From an uncultured Eubacteriales bacterium (lineage in GTDB: Bacteria > Bacillota > Clostridia > Christensenellales > Aristaeellaceae): 64,000 nucleotides of DNA. Below, piece by piece: positions 33,554-41,909 of the stretch (position 1 is its first letter; each line of letters begins with the position of its first letter). The notes beneath the pieces are model-generated. The model ran no database searches. It was not told where the DNA came from and worked only from the letters and a program-made list of their open reading frames with translations. The DNA is taken from positions 1 to 64,000 of the forward strand of contig CADCFG010000019.1 in NCBI GenBank assembly GCA_902800625.1. Reading direction: 5' to 3'. Both the position numbers and the translations under genes were made by a program.

Positions 33554-33612
33554 TCATCCGTCATGCCGCGCTTCGCTTGCAATCCACCTTCCCCATAGGG
33601 GAAGGCTTTGAA
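33550..33612 (-). repeat. Dispersed ACCTCATCCG...GGGGAAGGCTTT repeat
   Basis: ACCTCATCCGTCATGCCGCG leads into a CGCTTCGCTTGC arm and CCACCTTCCCCATAGGGGAAGGCTTT. This is a repeat type I recognise from many gut Clostridia. It begins exactly where the third 212-bp unit stops. An interrupted copy lies at 14806-14960 on the other strand. Confidence 0.65.
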
Positions 33613-33628
33613 GATGCGCCGCAACGCC

Positions 33629-33687
33629 AAAAAGAGCCGTTTCCCGGTTCCCCTCCGGAAACTATGACCGGAAAGAAACCGGGAAAC
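33629..33687 (-). terminator. Terminator of the flavodoxin-like gene
   Basis: GTTTCCCGGTT (33639-33649) pairs with AACCGGGAAAC (33677-33687), with an inner TCCGG/CCGGA stem. Five A residues at 33629-33633 give the U-tract on the minus strand. It has the same architecture as the hairpin at 15180-15237. Confidence 0.75.
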
Positions 33688-33693
33688 TTTTAT

Positions 33694-34329
33694 TCAGCGC
33701 GCCAGCGCCGCCCCCATCTCAAAGGCCCGCCGGCACTCCTGCGGGAACACCGTTTCGTGGCGGCGCTGCTTCTCCTCCGGGTCGAACAGCGTCCAGGGCC
33801 AGTCGGTCTTGCCGTAGTTCCTCAGCTGCAGCGTGTCGCCGCTGACCAGCGTCTGCGTCGGCCCCACGAAGCGGTCCAGCGTCTGCCGGTAGTTTTGCAC
33901 CAGGCCCTGGTAGGCGGTATCCGGCGCGTTGCTGGTCATCACCAGCAGCACGGGCACGGGCCTCGGGTTGCAGCAGGGCGTCTCCAGGTTGTAGGTCAGG
34001 TTCTGGAAGATCAGCCGCTCGTACAGCGCCCGGAAGGAGGCCGTCAGCTCGCTCAGATAGTTCGGGGAGCCGATGATCAGCCCGTCGGATTCCCGGATGG
34101 CGTCCAGCACCGGCGTCAGGCCGTCCCGGCACACGCAGCGGCCCTTGTTCCGCTCCCGCTTGCAGCCGAAGCAGGAGATACAGCCGGTGTACTTTTCCAG
34201 CCGGAATAGGTCGAAGCGCTCAATGCCCGCACCGGCGGCCTCCGCGCCTTTCGCGGCCTCGGTGATCAGTGTATCGGTGTTCCAGCCCCTCCTGGGGCCC
34301 GCGTTCACAACGACGATTTTCTTTCCCAT
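33694..34329 (-). CDS. Flavodoxin-fold NAD(P)H-dependent reductase
   Basis: 211 aa. The FMN-binding start KKIVVVNAGPRRGWNTDTLI replaces the usual GSxRxxSNT. A CISCFGCKRERNKGRCVC segment near residues 49-66 is the cysteine cluster seen in iron-sulfur flavoproteins and related multimeric flavodoxins. GLIIGSPNYLSELTASFRALYER is the second FMN loop. Likely an electron-transfer or quinone-type reductase. GAAAGGAGATCACC precedes the ATG. Confidence 0.83.
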   Translation of the reverse strand: MGKKIVVVNAGPRRGWNTDTLITEAAKGAEAAGAGIERFDLFRLEKYTGCISCFGCKRERNKGRCVCRDGLTPVLDAIRESDGLIIGSPNYLSELTASFRALYERLIFQNLTYNLETPCCNPRPVPVLLVMTSNAPDTAYQGLVQNYRQTLDRFVGPTQTLVSGDTLQLRNYGKTDWPWTLFDPEEKQRRHETVFPQECRRAFEMGAALAR

Positions 34330-34491
34330 GGTGATCTCCTTTCTCAATTCCACAGTTTCAATGCGCCTTCGTGTAATCCGCCGCCAGCGCGTCCAAAACG
34401 CGGGCAGCCCTTGCTTTCGGCCAGGGGTCGCGGCGTCCGCCGTCTGCGGCAGCGCCGCACAGCCCCCCCATTCCCCTGTTTTATCATCTTA

Positions 34492-34521
34492 ATTATATCA
34501 GGGGACGCCGCCCGCTGTCCA
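34492..34521 (-). promoter_or_regulatory. Promoter of the flavodoxin-like gene
   Basis: On the minus strand, TGGACA (34521-34516), 18-base spacer, TATAAT (34497-34492). The 5' UTR would be about 155 bases; nothing else recognisable lies in 34330-34490. Confidence 0.6.
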
Positions 34522-34557
34522 GCGCCCGCCAAATGGAAATATTGAAACGATAACCGC

Positions 34558-34586
34558 TTGTAACTTCCGGCTTCCTGTGATATGAT
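34558..34586 (+). promoter_or_regulatory. Promoter of the acyl-AMP ligase/ACP pair
   Basis: TTGTAA at 34558-34563, 17-base spacer, TATGAT at 34581-34586. Confidence 0.7.
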
Positions 34587-34662
34587 AGTCAAAAACAGAC
34601 ATCCCAAAAACCACCCACCGAAGCAACCCAGCGCCATGCGCACCCGGAAAGGAGCGGACGCG

Positions 34663-36258
34663 TTGAAGAACTGCAAATATCCCTATTACGACATCCCCGA
34701 CATCACAAGCGTCGCCGACATGCTGGAGACCGCCGCGCGCGAGCGGCCGGACTTCGTGGCCTTCCGCTACCGGGCGGGCCGGGACGGCGTGGAAAGCAAG
34801 ACCTGCCGGGAAGTGCTTTCAGACGTGCGCAAATCCGCCTGCTGGATCGAGAAGAGCTGCGGGCGCGGCAGGCACATCGCCGTCATCGGCGAAAATTCCT
34901 ACGAGTGGCTGCTGGCGTTCTTCGGCGCGCTGGCAAGCGGCAACGTGGCCGTGCCCATCGACAAGGACCTGCCGGCCAATGAAGTGGCCGACATGATCCG
35001 GGAGGCGGACGTGGACGCCGCGTTCGTTTCCCCTTCCTATTCGGACCTGACCGAGGGCATCGAGGGCCTGGCGGTCACCACGCTGAAGGCGCTTTCAAAG
35101 GCGGAGTGCCCGGGCTGGGAGGACTACGGCCTGTTCCATCCCGGGGACGACGACCTGGCCTGCATCTTCTTCACCTCCGGCACCTCCGGCCGCAGCAAGG
35201 GCGTGATGCTCAGCCACGGCAACCTGGCCAGCGACGTGTCCGGCGGCGCGCGGGTGTTCAGCCCGGAGGGCGGCTCGGTGCTGTCGGTGCTGCCGTTCCA
35301 CCACGCCTTCGGCCTGGTGGTCACCATCATGATGGGGTTCCACTTCCGGGCCACCATATTCATCAACCGCAGCCTGAAGCGCCTGAAGGAGGACATGCTG
35401 CTGGCGCAGCCGGGAATCATCACGCTGGTGCCGTTGTTCGTGGAGGTGTTCTACAAGCAGATCAGGGACGGCGTGAAAAAGAGCGGCAAGGAAAACACCT
35501 TCAAGTGGGGCGTGCGGATCAGCCGGGCGCTTTTGAAGCTGGGCATCGACGTGCGGCCGAAGCTGTTTGCGCAGATCCTGGAGCCCTTCGGCGGAAGGCT
35601 GAAGTACCTGATCTGCGGCGGGGCCTACCTGGATCCGTTCTACGTGAAGTTCTTCCGGGACATCGGCGTGGAGATCATCAACGGCTACGGCGCCACCGAG
35701 TGCTCCCCCTCGCTGTCCATCAACCGCAACCACCACTACCGCGACGGCAGCGCCGGGCAGCTGATGCCCCACGTGGAGATCAAAATCTCCCCGGAGGGCG
35801 AGGTGCTCGCCCGGGGGCCGATGGTGATGAAGGGCTACTACAAGAACCCGGAGGAGACGGCGAAGGTGCTGAAGGACGGCTGGTACGCCACCGGGGACCT
35901 GGGCTACATGGACGAGGACGGCTTCCTGTTCCTGACGGGACGGACGAAGAACCTGATCATACTGAGCAACGGCGAGAACATCTCCCCCGAGGAGCTGGAA
36001 AACGACTTCAACCGGGACGACGGCGTGAAGGAATCGCTGGTCTACGAGCAGGACGGCCTGATCGTGGCGGAGATCTTCCCCGAGGAGGAATTCGCCGGCA
36101 ACGAGGCCTATTTCAACGAATTGAAGCAGAAGGTGAACCAGGGCCGGCCGGCCTACAAGCAGGTGGCCCGCATCGTGCTGCGCAAGGAGGACTTCGTGCG
36201 CAACACCACGCGAAAGATCGTCCGCTACAAGAACGTGCCTCAGAACACAAAGGCCTGA
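34663..36258 (+). CDS. AMP-dependent acyl ligase (acyl-CoA/acyl-ACP synthetase-like)
   Basis: 531 aa ANL enzyme. The P-loop is FFTSGTSGRSKGVMLSHGN, the A5 motif YGATECSPSLS, the A7/A8 hinge YATGDLGYMDEDGFLFLTGRTKNLI, and the A10 lysine is in NTTRKIVRYKN. It adenylates a carboxylic acid and transfers it to a thiol. The neighbouring ACP gene, 22 bases downstream, suggests that the carrier protein rather than CoA is the acceptor. The TTG at 34663 is chosen because AAAGGAG lies 8 bases upstream; in-frame ATGs upstream lack a site. Confidence 0.88.
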   Translation: MKNCKYPYYDIPDITSVADMLETAARERPDFVAFRYRAGRDGVESKTCREVLSDVRKSACWIEKSCGRGRHIAVIGENSYEWLLAFFGALASGNVAVPIDKDLPANEVADMIREADVDAAFVSPSYSDLTEGIEGLAVTTLKALSKAECPGWEDYGLFHPGDDDLACIFFTSGTSGRSKGVMLSHGNLASDVSGGARVFSPEGGSVLSVLPFHHAFGLVVTIMMGFHFRATIFINRSLKRLKEDMLLAQPGIITLVPLFVEVFYKQIRDGVKKSGKENTFKWGVRISRALLKLGIDVRPKLFAQILEPFGGRLKYLICGGAYLDPFYVKFFRDIGVEIINGYGATECSPSLSINRNHHYRDGSAGQLMPHVEIKISPEGEVLARGPMVMKGYYKNPEETAKVLKDGWYATGDLGYMDEDGFLFLTGRTKNLIILSNGENISPEELENDFNRDDGVKESLVYEQDGLIVAEIFPEEEFAGNEAYFNELKQKVNQGRPAYKQVARIVLRKEDFVRNTTRKIVRYKNVPQNTKA

Positions 36259-36280
36259 TATCGGCAAGGAGGATATACCC

Positions 36281-36505
36281 ATGTTTGAGAAAGTGACCGC
36301 GATTCTCCGGGAATACACCAACAACGAAAACACGCCCATGTCCATGGAAAGCACCCTGGTGGACGACCTGGGGCTCAGCTCCCTGGAGGTGATCAACATC
36401 GTGCTCGCCTTTGAGGACGAGTTCGGCATCGAGATCCCCGAACGCATCATCCCCACGATGCACACCGTGGGCGACATCGTGGCCTATCTGGAGAAGACAG
36501 TCTGA
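36281..36505 (+). CDS. Acyl carrier protein
   Basis: 74 aa. LVDDLGLSSLEVINIVLAFE carries the phosphopantetheine serine in LGLSSLE, where the usual GxDS is replaced by GLSS. The rest of the fold (FGIEIPERIIPTMHTVGDIV) is standard. It is paired with the upstream AMP ligase and followed by a terminator, so the two genes form a complete transcription unit. No fatty-acid synthesis genes are nearby, which argues for a specialised ACP. Confidence 0.92.
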   Translation: MFEKVTAILREYTNNENTPMSMESTLVDDLGLSSLEVINIVLAFEDEFGIEIPERIIPTMHTVGDIVAYLEKTV

Positions 36506-36565
36506 CCGCAATGCACACAGGCGGCCCCCGCCCAGCAGGGGCCTTGTTTCGTTCGCCCCATCAAG

Positions 36566-36588
36566 CCCCGGACCGTCGGGGTTTTTTT
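36566..36588 (+). terminator. Terminator of the ligase/ACP unit
   Basis: CCCCG (36566-36570) pairs with CGGGG (36577-36581), followed by seven T. A preceding GGCCCC/GGGGCC hairpin adds to it. Confidence 0.8.
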
Positions 36589-36702
36589 ACTCCGCCGAGC
36601 CCATTACACGATTGTCAAAAAATTGTCATTTCATCTTCATAATTATTGTCTATAATACCAATGAATTATTACAGGCATCTCAAAAAGGTGGCTTGCTCAC
36701 AG

Positions 36703-37875
36703 ATGTCCAGTTATTTCATCTACTACACCGAGGCCAGCGTCGTCTGTGTAATCATATTCACCATCATGCTGTTTCGCGACATGATGAGCGTGGACCGGCA
36801 GGAGAAGCAGATCAAGTATGACCATGCCCTGGTGGCGTTCATGCTCTATTTCGTGTGCGACGCGTGCTGGGCGTCGGTCATCGCCGGCGTGCTGCCGAAG
36901 AACCATTTCACGGTGCTGCCCGTCACCTTCTGCAACTACGTGCTGATGGCCGCCATCACCTACACCTGGCTGCGCTATGTCATGGTGGTGGAGCAGGTGA
37001 AGAACCGGGACGATAGGCGCACCCGCTTCGCCATACAATTCCCCTTCTACCTCTCCACCATCGCGCTGATCGCCACCTACCTGTGGAAGCCGACCCTGTT
37101 GTTGAGCGAGGATTTTGTGCTCCAGCCGCTCTACAACGTGTTCCAGATCGCCGTGCCCTGCGTGTACATCGTGGCGGTGGTCGTCTACACCTCGCGCAAG
37201 GCCATCATCGAGGAAAACCCCCTGGAGCGGCGCAAGCACCTGTTCGTGGGCATGTTCCCGCTGATGGTCATCGCCGGGGGGCTTTTGCAGGTCCTGTTCC
37301 TGCCGGAGACGCCCATCTTCTGCTTCAGCAGCGCGATACTGATGCTGATATTCTACATCAACGCCATGGAGACCCGGATCTCCAGCGACCCGCTCACCGG
37401 CCTGAACAACCGGGGACAGCTGATGCGCTACACCCTGCAGAACTCCAACATGCGCCGCGAGGGCCGGATGACCTTCGTGATCATGTTCGACATCAACGAT
37501 TTCAAGTCCATCAACGACACCTACGGCCACGCCGAGGGCGACAAGGCGCTGCTGATCGTGGCCGACTCCCTGCGCGCCGTCATCCGCAGGCACAACATGC
37601 CCCTGTTCCTGGCCCGGTACGGCGGGGACGAGTTCATCTACATCGTCCATCCCACGGAAGCGGGCGAGGTGGACGCGCTGATCCGGGACCTGCGCGAGCA
37701 GATCGCAGACACCTGCAAGGCCAGGGGCGCGCCCTATACGCTGTCCATCGGCGCAGGCTGCAGCCAACTCGGCGGCGACGGGGACACCTTCCAGGCCTGT
37801 CAGCAGCGGGCGGATAAAAACCTGTACTTGGACAAGGCCCAGATGAAGTCCCACCGGCCGAGGACGGCCCGATAG
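36703..37875 (+). CDS. Membrane-anchored diguanylate cyclase (GGDEF)
   Basis: 390 aa. Six or seven membrane helices fill residues 10-215, and a GGDEF domain follows (DPLTGLNNRGQLMRYTL, then FDINDFKSINDTYGHAEGDKALL, then ARYGGDEFIYIV). The active-site GGDEF is intact, so c-di-GMP synthesis is expected; the EAL domain is absent. An upstream ATG at 36661 is in frame, but the -10 TATAAT at 36651-36656 would place it at the transcript start, so 36703 with AAGGTGG upstream is preferred. Confidence 0.88.
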   Translation: MSSYFIYYTEASVVCVIIFTIMLFRDMMSVDRQEKQIKYDHALVAFMLYFVCDACWASVIAGVLPKNHFTVLPVTFCNYVLMAAITYTWLRYVMVVEQVKNRDDRRTRFAIQFPFYLSTIALIATYLWKPTLLLSEDFVLQPLYNVFQIAVPCVYIVAVVVYTSRKAIIEENPLERRKHLFVGMFPLMVIAGGLLQVLFLPETPIFCFSSAILMLIFYINAMETRISSDPLTGLNNRGQLMRYTLQNSNMRREGRMTFVIMFDINDFKSINDTYGHAEGDKALLIVADSLRAVIRRHNMPLFLARYGGDEFIYIVHPTEAGEVDALIRDLREQIADTCKARGAPYTLSIGAGCSQLGGDGDTFQACQQRADKNLYLDKAQMKSHRPRTAR

Positions 37876-37910
37876 GACGGCGCAAACAGACTGACTTCGC
37901 GAGCTAAAAC

Positions 37911-37961
37911 AGCGGCGGACATCCCGGCAGAATACCTGCCAAAATGTCCGCCGCTTTCTTT
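37911..37961. terminator. Bidirectional terminator between GGDEF and DUF819 genes
   Basis: Perfect 12-bp stem AGCGGCGGACAT (37911-37922) with ATGTCCGCCGCT (37944-37955), followed by TTCTTT on the plus strand and by a TTTTAG stretch on the minus strand. An inner GGCAG/CTGCC pairing extends it. Confidence 0.82.
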
Positions 37962-37978
37962 GTGTCAGCCCGGCGCCA

Positions 37979-39151
37979 TCACGCCAGCGCCTTCATGATG
38001 TTGGCGCAGAGCGTGGCCAGGGGCGTGCCCACCACATAGCCCATCAGCGCCATCAGGATGCCCACGGGCACCAGCGAGCCGGCGTAGGAGCCCGCCAGCA
38101 CCGGCGCGGAGGCCGTGCCGCCGATGTTGGCCAGGGAGGCGACGCCCGCGGTGAACAGGTCCAGCTTCAGCAGCCTGCACAGCACCAGCATCAGCGCCGC
38201 GTGGATCGCCAGCACGATGAATCCGGTGATGATCCAGGCCGGCGCGTCGCCCAGCTCCGTCAGGCTCGCCCGGGAGGCCAGAAGCGCGATCACGGCGTAC
38301 AGCAGCAGGTTGGACACCTCGCTCGAACCGGCCACCTTCCCCAGCGGCGTCAGCGCGCAGATGAGCGCCACGGCGGTCACGAACAGCACCGTCCAGGTGG
38401 CCTTGTCGGAAAAGCTCGTCAGTTCGTACAGCTTCGCGCCCACGCCCGTGGCCACGGCGCTGACCAGGAACGCGCAGCCGATGAGCAGCAGCAGGCTCTG
38501 CAGCGTCACCGGCTTCGCGTTCTGCTTAGCCTCGTCCTCAAGGCGCAGGGAAACCTCGTCCAGCTTCGCAGTGTCCGCCTTCGTCCACTTGTTGAAGGCG
38601 GGTGCCAGCTGGATGGCCCACAGCAGGAACATCACCCACAGCGAGTAATCGATGGAGTCGATCACCAGCGCGTAGCCCATGTCCGCCTCGGAGATGTTCA
38701 GCGCCGCCTGCACAGCCACCATGTTGCCGCTGCCGCCGATCCAGGAGCCGCACAGCGCGCCCAGGCCCATCCAGGCATCGCTTCCGATAAAGCGCTTCAT
38801 GATCAGGAACGCGGCGATGAAACCGACCATGATAGTCAGCGTCGCCGAGAAGAAGCCCAGCAGCATCCGCGGCCCCAGGCGCAGCACCTTGCGAATGTCG
38901 CACCTGAGCAGCATGGCGAACACCATCGCGTAGGTCAGGTTGTTCTTCAGCGCCCCGTAGGCCGCCTTCGTCTCGCCCAGGTCCCACACCCTCAGCGTGC
39001 ACAGCAGCATCGCCACCAGATAGCACAGCACCATGGAGGGCACGTACTTGAAGAACTTCGCAAGCGCCCCTTTGGCCGTCTTCTCCAGCGTCACCAGCGC
39101 GCCTGCCATGAACAGCAGCACGGCCACATAGGTAAATCCATCGGTAATCAT
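37979..39151 (-). CDS. DUF819-family membrane protein
   Basis: 390 aa with about ten membrane helices. ALCGSWIGGSGNMVAVQAAL near residues 137-156 and ANIGGTASAPVLAGSYAGSLVPVGIL near the C-terminus are the two repeated half-sites of the DUF819 (YjcL-like) transporter-type family. The substrate is unknown. GGGGGA precedes the ATG at 39151. The DUF3990 gene lies 19 bases upstream. Confidence 0.83.
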   Translation of the reverse strand: MITDGFTYVAVLLFMAGALVTLEKTAKGALAKFFKYVPSMVLCYLVAMLLCTLRVWDLGETKAAYGALKNNLTYAMVFAMLLRCDIRKVLRLGPRMLLGFFSATLTIMVGFIAAFLIMKRFIGSDAWMGLGALCGSWIGGSGNMVAVQAALNISEADMGYALVIDSIDYSLWVMFLLWAIQLAPAFNKWTKADTAKLDEVSLRLEDEAKQNAKPVTLQSLLLLIGCAFLVSAVATGVGAKLYELTSFSDKATWTVLFVTAVALICALTPLGKVAGSSEVSNLLLYAVIALLASRASLTELGDAPAWIITGFIVLAIHAALMLVLCRLLKLDLFTAGVASLANIGGTASAPVLAGSYAGSLVPVGILMALMGYVVGTPLATLCANIMKALA

Positions 39152-39170
39152 AAGGGCGTCCCCCTTCCCT

Positions 39171-39704
39171 CTATTCTCCCGTGATGCGGCGGACCTGCTC
39201 CGCGAACCGCGCATCGTAGCGCGCCATTTCCTCCGCCAGCGCCTCGCGCTGCTCCCGCACGCCGGTGACGATCCTCGCGCCCGTCCACTTGAGCTGTGCC
39301 GCGGCCTTGTCCGTCTTGACGGCCACCTGGGTGTACTCCGGCCCGATCATCAGCAGCGACAGCGCGTCCTCCGGCTTAAGCCAGCCGCTGCTGATAATGC
39401 CGAAGGTGTCGAAGATCGTGTCGTTGGCGATGGGCCCGATGACCACGTCCGCGTCCAGCGTGTCCCGCGCCCGACGGTTCTTGAAGATATAGTCGAACCA
39501 GGCCGCATCGCGCTCGAACCGGTGCACCACGAGGCCCGCCAGGTCCAGCTCATAGGTGTTCACCACCGCGTCCTTCCGGGCCCAGCGCCAGGTGAAATCC
39601 TCGTCCGGCGTCAGGTAGAAACCCTGGCCGAAGTCGGCGTTCACCCTGCCATGGCGGATGTCCGGCGCGGGGATCTCGATATTGCCCGTATGGTACAGCT
39701 TCAT
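39171..39704 (-). CDS. DUF3990 protein (possible ADP-ribosyltransferase-like fold)
   Basis: 177 aa. The start KLYHTGNIEIPAPDIRHGR and NADFGQGFYLTPDEDFTWRW are diagnostic of DUF3990, whose YHxGN...DFGxGFYxT pattern resembles ADP-ribosyltransferase folds. These genes often sit beside small DUF3791 genes in a toxin-antitoxin-like pair; no such partner is visible here. It is flanked instead by a rhodanese gene and DUF819. Biochemical activity is unknown. Confidence 0.8.
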   Translation of the reverse strand: MKLYHTGNIEIPAPDIRHGRVNADFGQGFYLTPDEDFTWRWARKDAVVNTYELDLAGLVVHRFERDAAWFDYIFKNRRARDTLDADVVIGPIANDTIFDTFGIISSGWLKPEDALSLLMIGPEYTQVAVKTDKAAAQLKWTGARIVTGVREQREALAEEMARYDARFAEQVRRITGE

Positions 39705-39720
39705 GGGCGATCCGCCAGTC

Positions 39721-40242
39721 TCACCAGCCGCCGTGCTCATAGTAGTACTCCTCGGCCTCTTCGAAGTCGTCGAAGTCGTCGCCGTAGTCCTCGTAGAAGT
39801 CCTCCGGGCTGCCGTACTCCGCCGCCTCGAAGGGGTCGTCCTCGATGAGCTCCTCCTCCTCGGTGGAGATCACCTCGCCCGTCCAGTCCATGATGCCGCC
39901 GAACTCCAGCACCTGCGTATAGCCCATGGCGGCCAGCTTCGCGGCGGCCTCCTTGCTGCGCCGCCCGCTGCGGCAGTAGACCAGGATCATCTGGTCCAGG
40001 TCCGTAAGCAGCTCCGGCGGGTCGGCGGCGATATCCTCGTTGGGCAGGTTCACCGCCCCGGGGATGTGCCCCTCGTCGTACTCCTCCTCGGTGCGCACGT
40101 CCAGCAGGATGAAGTCCGCCGTCCCGTCCAGGATGCGCGCGGCCTCCTCCTGGGTGATCTGCTGATAGTAGATCTCCTCGCACACGCCCGCACTCATCAG
40201 CATAAGCGCCGCCAGCAGCAGGCAGATCATCGCCTTTTTCAC
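39721..40242 (-). CDS. Exported rhodanese-domain protein
   Basis: 173 aa. A signal peptide (MKKAMICLLLAALMLMSAG, residues 1-19) precedes a rhodanese domain: FILLDVRTEEEYDEGHIPGAVNLP, then the active-site loop YCRSGRRSKEAA with the catalytic Cys. The last 50 residues are an Asp/Glu/Tyr-rich tail (DDFDDFEEAEEYYYEHGG). The Cys at the end of the leader (AGVC) is not a good lipobox. It probably handles sulfur or thiol chemistry outside the membrane. Confidence 0.85.
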   Translation of the reverse strand: MKKAMICLLLAALMLMSAGVCEEIYYQQITQEEAARILDGTADFILLDVRTEEEYDEGHIPGAVNLPNEDIAADPPELLTDLDQMILVYCRSGRRSKEAAAKLAAMGYTQVLEFGGIMDWTGEVISTEEEELIEDDPFEAAEYGSPEDFYEDYGDDFDDFEEAEEYYYEHGGW

Positions 40243-40245
40243 ATC

Positions 40246-40917
40246 TCATACCTCCCTCATGTGAACATGCTTCCACTCCCCGCGCAGTTCGCAAATCGAA
40301 ATTGCCAGCATGGCCGCCCAGATCAGGCCGCTCGTCGCCGCCGTCAGCGGCAGCATCGACCGCCCGCCGTCGTCGCTGTTCACCATGATCAGCGTGTTCT
40401 GCAGCGTCACGATGGACAGCAGCGCGTCGATGAAGTTGAGCGTCCGCAGGAACCGGACCGTCCGATTGTCGCTGCGGCCCTTCCGCTTCAGGTTGACGGC
40501 GGCCATCGTGACCTTGTAGGTGGTGTAGGCCGCCATGGCGATGGCCGGGATCAGCGTCAGCGTGACCGGCCGCCTCTGGCTGACCATCAGGTAAAACGGC
40601 CCGATGAGGCACAGATTCAGCGCCAGCAGCAGCCCCGAAGCAGCCAGCACGGCCCTTTCCTTCCGACAGTCCGCGCCGGCCCGACCCCTCGGCGCCCGCT
40701 CCGCCCGGATGACGATAAGGCGCAGCAGGTGCAGCAGGAGATAGTAGACGCATATGCCGCCGTGCCATGGGGACGCGTGCGCGATGCCCAGATAGCCGTT
40801 GTAAATGGCAAACGCCGCCGTGGACAGCATGGCGCCCGTGGAGCCAATGATCGTCTTGAAGTCGTAGTCCGCGCGCCACTTCGCGAAAAAGGCGCGCGCG
40901 TCCGTTTTCTTGCTCAT
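40246..40917 (-). CDS. Unidentified polytopic membrane protein
   Basis: 223 aa with about six hydrophobic segments, such as GSTGAMLSTAAFAIYNGYLG, HGGICVYYLLLHLLRLIVI, ASGLLLALNLCLIGPFYLMV and ATSGLIWAAMLAISICELRG. No catalytic motif is seen and I do not recognise a named family. It ends 3 bases before the rhodanese start, so the two are probably cotranscribed. The ATG at 40917 has only a weak site; a TTG at 40935 is possible. Confidence 0.6.
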   Translation of the reverse strand: MSKKTDARAFFAKWRADYDFKTIIGSTGAMLSTAAFAIYNGYLGIAHASPWHGGICVYYLLLHLLRLIVIRAERAPRGRAGADCRKERAVLAASGLLLALNLCLIGPFYLMVSQRRPVTLTLIPAIAMAAYTTYKVTMAAVNLKRKGRSDNRTVRFLRTLNFIDALLSIVTLQNTLIMVNSDDGGRSMLPLTAATSGLIWAAMLAISICELRGEWKHVHMREV

Positions 40918-41011
40918 GTTCAGATCGCTTCGCAAAATCCGTTGTTCTCACTCTGCGGCAGCCGGAAACATTGGCCGCCGCGCTTCCCCGGCGCGGTCCT
41001 CTCTTCTTCCG

Positions 41012-41905
41012 TCAGAACAGGTCCAGCGCGCTGTCCAGGTAGATCTCCTCCCGCACCTTCAGCTGATGCTCCGGCTTCGTCATGTAATAGAGCAGGAACT
41101 CCAGCATCACGGCGCTGCCCAGGCTGCGGCCCTCGATCTTGAAGTGAGAAAAGCCGCCGGGCAGGTAGGTGTTCAATATGTCGTCCACGCCGATGAAGCC
41201 GGGATTCTCCATGGCGTCGGAGAAGCGGTAACCCCGCGCCGCCGTGGGCGAGCAGCACACGTGGTCCGGGCAGTCCTCCCCCAGGTTCTTCCGGCTGACG
41301 TTCTCATAGCAGGCCCTGCGCCGGTGGCACTCGAACCAGCAGCACTCGTTGCACAGGAACTCCACCTTGTCCTTTTGCTCGCCCGACAGCGCGTTCAGCC
41401 GGTCGAACGCCCGGTTCAGCCGGAAGTCCGGCACCACAAAGCGGAACTCCGTGCGGTCCAGCTCGGCTTCAAATTCCGCGAAATCCGTGAGCACCTTGGT
41501 GGTGGAGGATACGAAATAGAAGCCGGGGTAGTTCTTTCGCAGGTAGTCAAGCAGCAGCTCCGAGTGGACGATCACGCCGCTCTGGGCCGCGCCGTTGCGC
41601 TCAAACAGCGCGCACAGGGCGTTGCACTTTTTATCCGACAGGTGCTCCTCCCGCAGCAGGGAATTGCTGAACGTGAGCCGCGCGGAAACGCCATACTCCC
41701 GCATGAGCGCCGCCACGTCCTCCGCCCGGGCCTCGCCGAAGCCCACCCGGCCGCCGCCCCACAGGCAGTCCGCCGGTGCGCCATAGATGGAGCCGATTTC
41801 GCACCAGTCGTAGAACCAGTCCCGATGGCCCCGGTACAGCGGCAAGAAGGCCCGGTACAGCTCGTAAAACTCAAACAGCCCCGGCAGGTGATAGCAGGCC
41901 TTCAT
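41012..41905 (-). CDS. Cys-rich conserved protein, possibly U32-peptidase-like
   Basis: 297 aa. No signal peptide. The C-terminal half has a dense cysteine cluster: LCNECCWFECHRRRACYENV, then GEDCPDHVCCS. A stretch FSHFKIEGRSLGSAVMLEFL follows. The IEGR and cysteine arrangement resembles U32-type TIM-barrel proteins, which bind an iron-sulfur cluster and act in hydroxylation or collagenase-like roles, but the match is not strong. The N-terminus contains GGGRVGFGEA and RLTFSNSLLREEHLSD. Translation is probably coupled to the Nudix gene that ends 5 bases upstream. Confidence 0.5.
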   Translation of the reverse strand: MKACYHLPGLFEFYELYRAFLPLYRGHRDWFYDWCEIGSIYGAPADCLWGGGRVGFGEARAEDVAALMREYGVSARLTFSNSLLREEHLSDKKCNALCALFERNGAAQSGVIVHSELLLDYLRKNYPGFYFVSSTTKVLTDFAEFEAELDRTEFRFVVPDFRLNRAFDRLNALSGEQKDKVEFLCNECCWFECHRRRACYENVSRKNLGEDCPDHVCCSPTAARGYRFSDAMENPGFIGVDDILNTYLPGGFSHFKIEGRSLGSAVMLEFLLYYMTKPEHQLKVREEIYLDSALDLF

Positions 41906-41909
41906 AGGC

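Noticed and set aside
36661..36663. ATG at 36661 as start of the GGDEF gene
   Set aside because: It lies only 4 bases after a TATAAT -10 box, so it would be at or before the transcript start; the next ATG has a ribosome binding site.
39721..40242. Rhodanese as a lipoprotein
   Set aside because: The Cys at the end of the leader is preceded by AGV, which does not fit the lipobox; cleavage by signal peptidase I is more likely.
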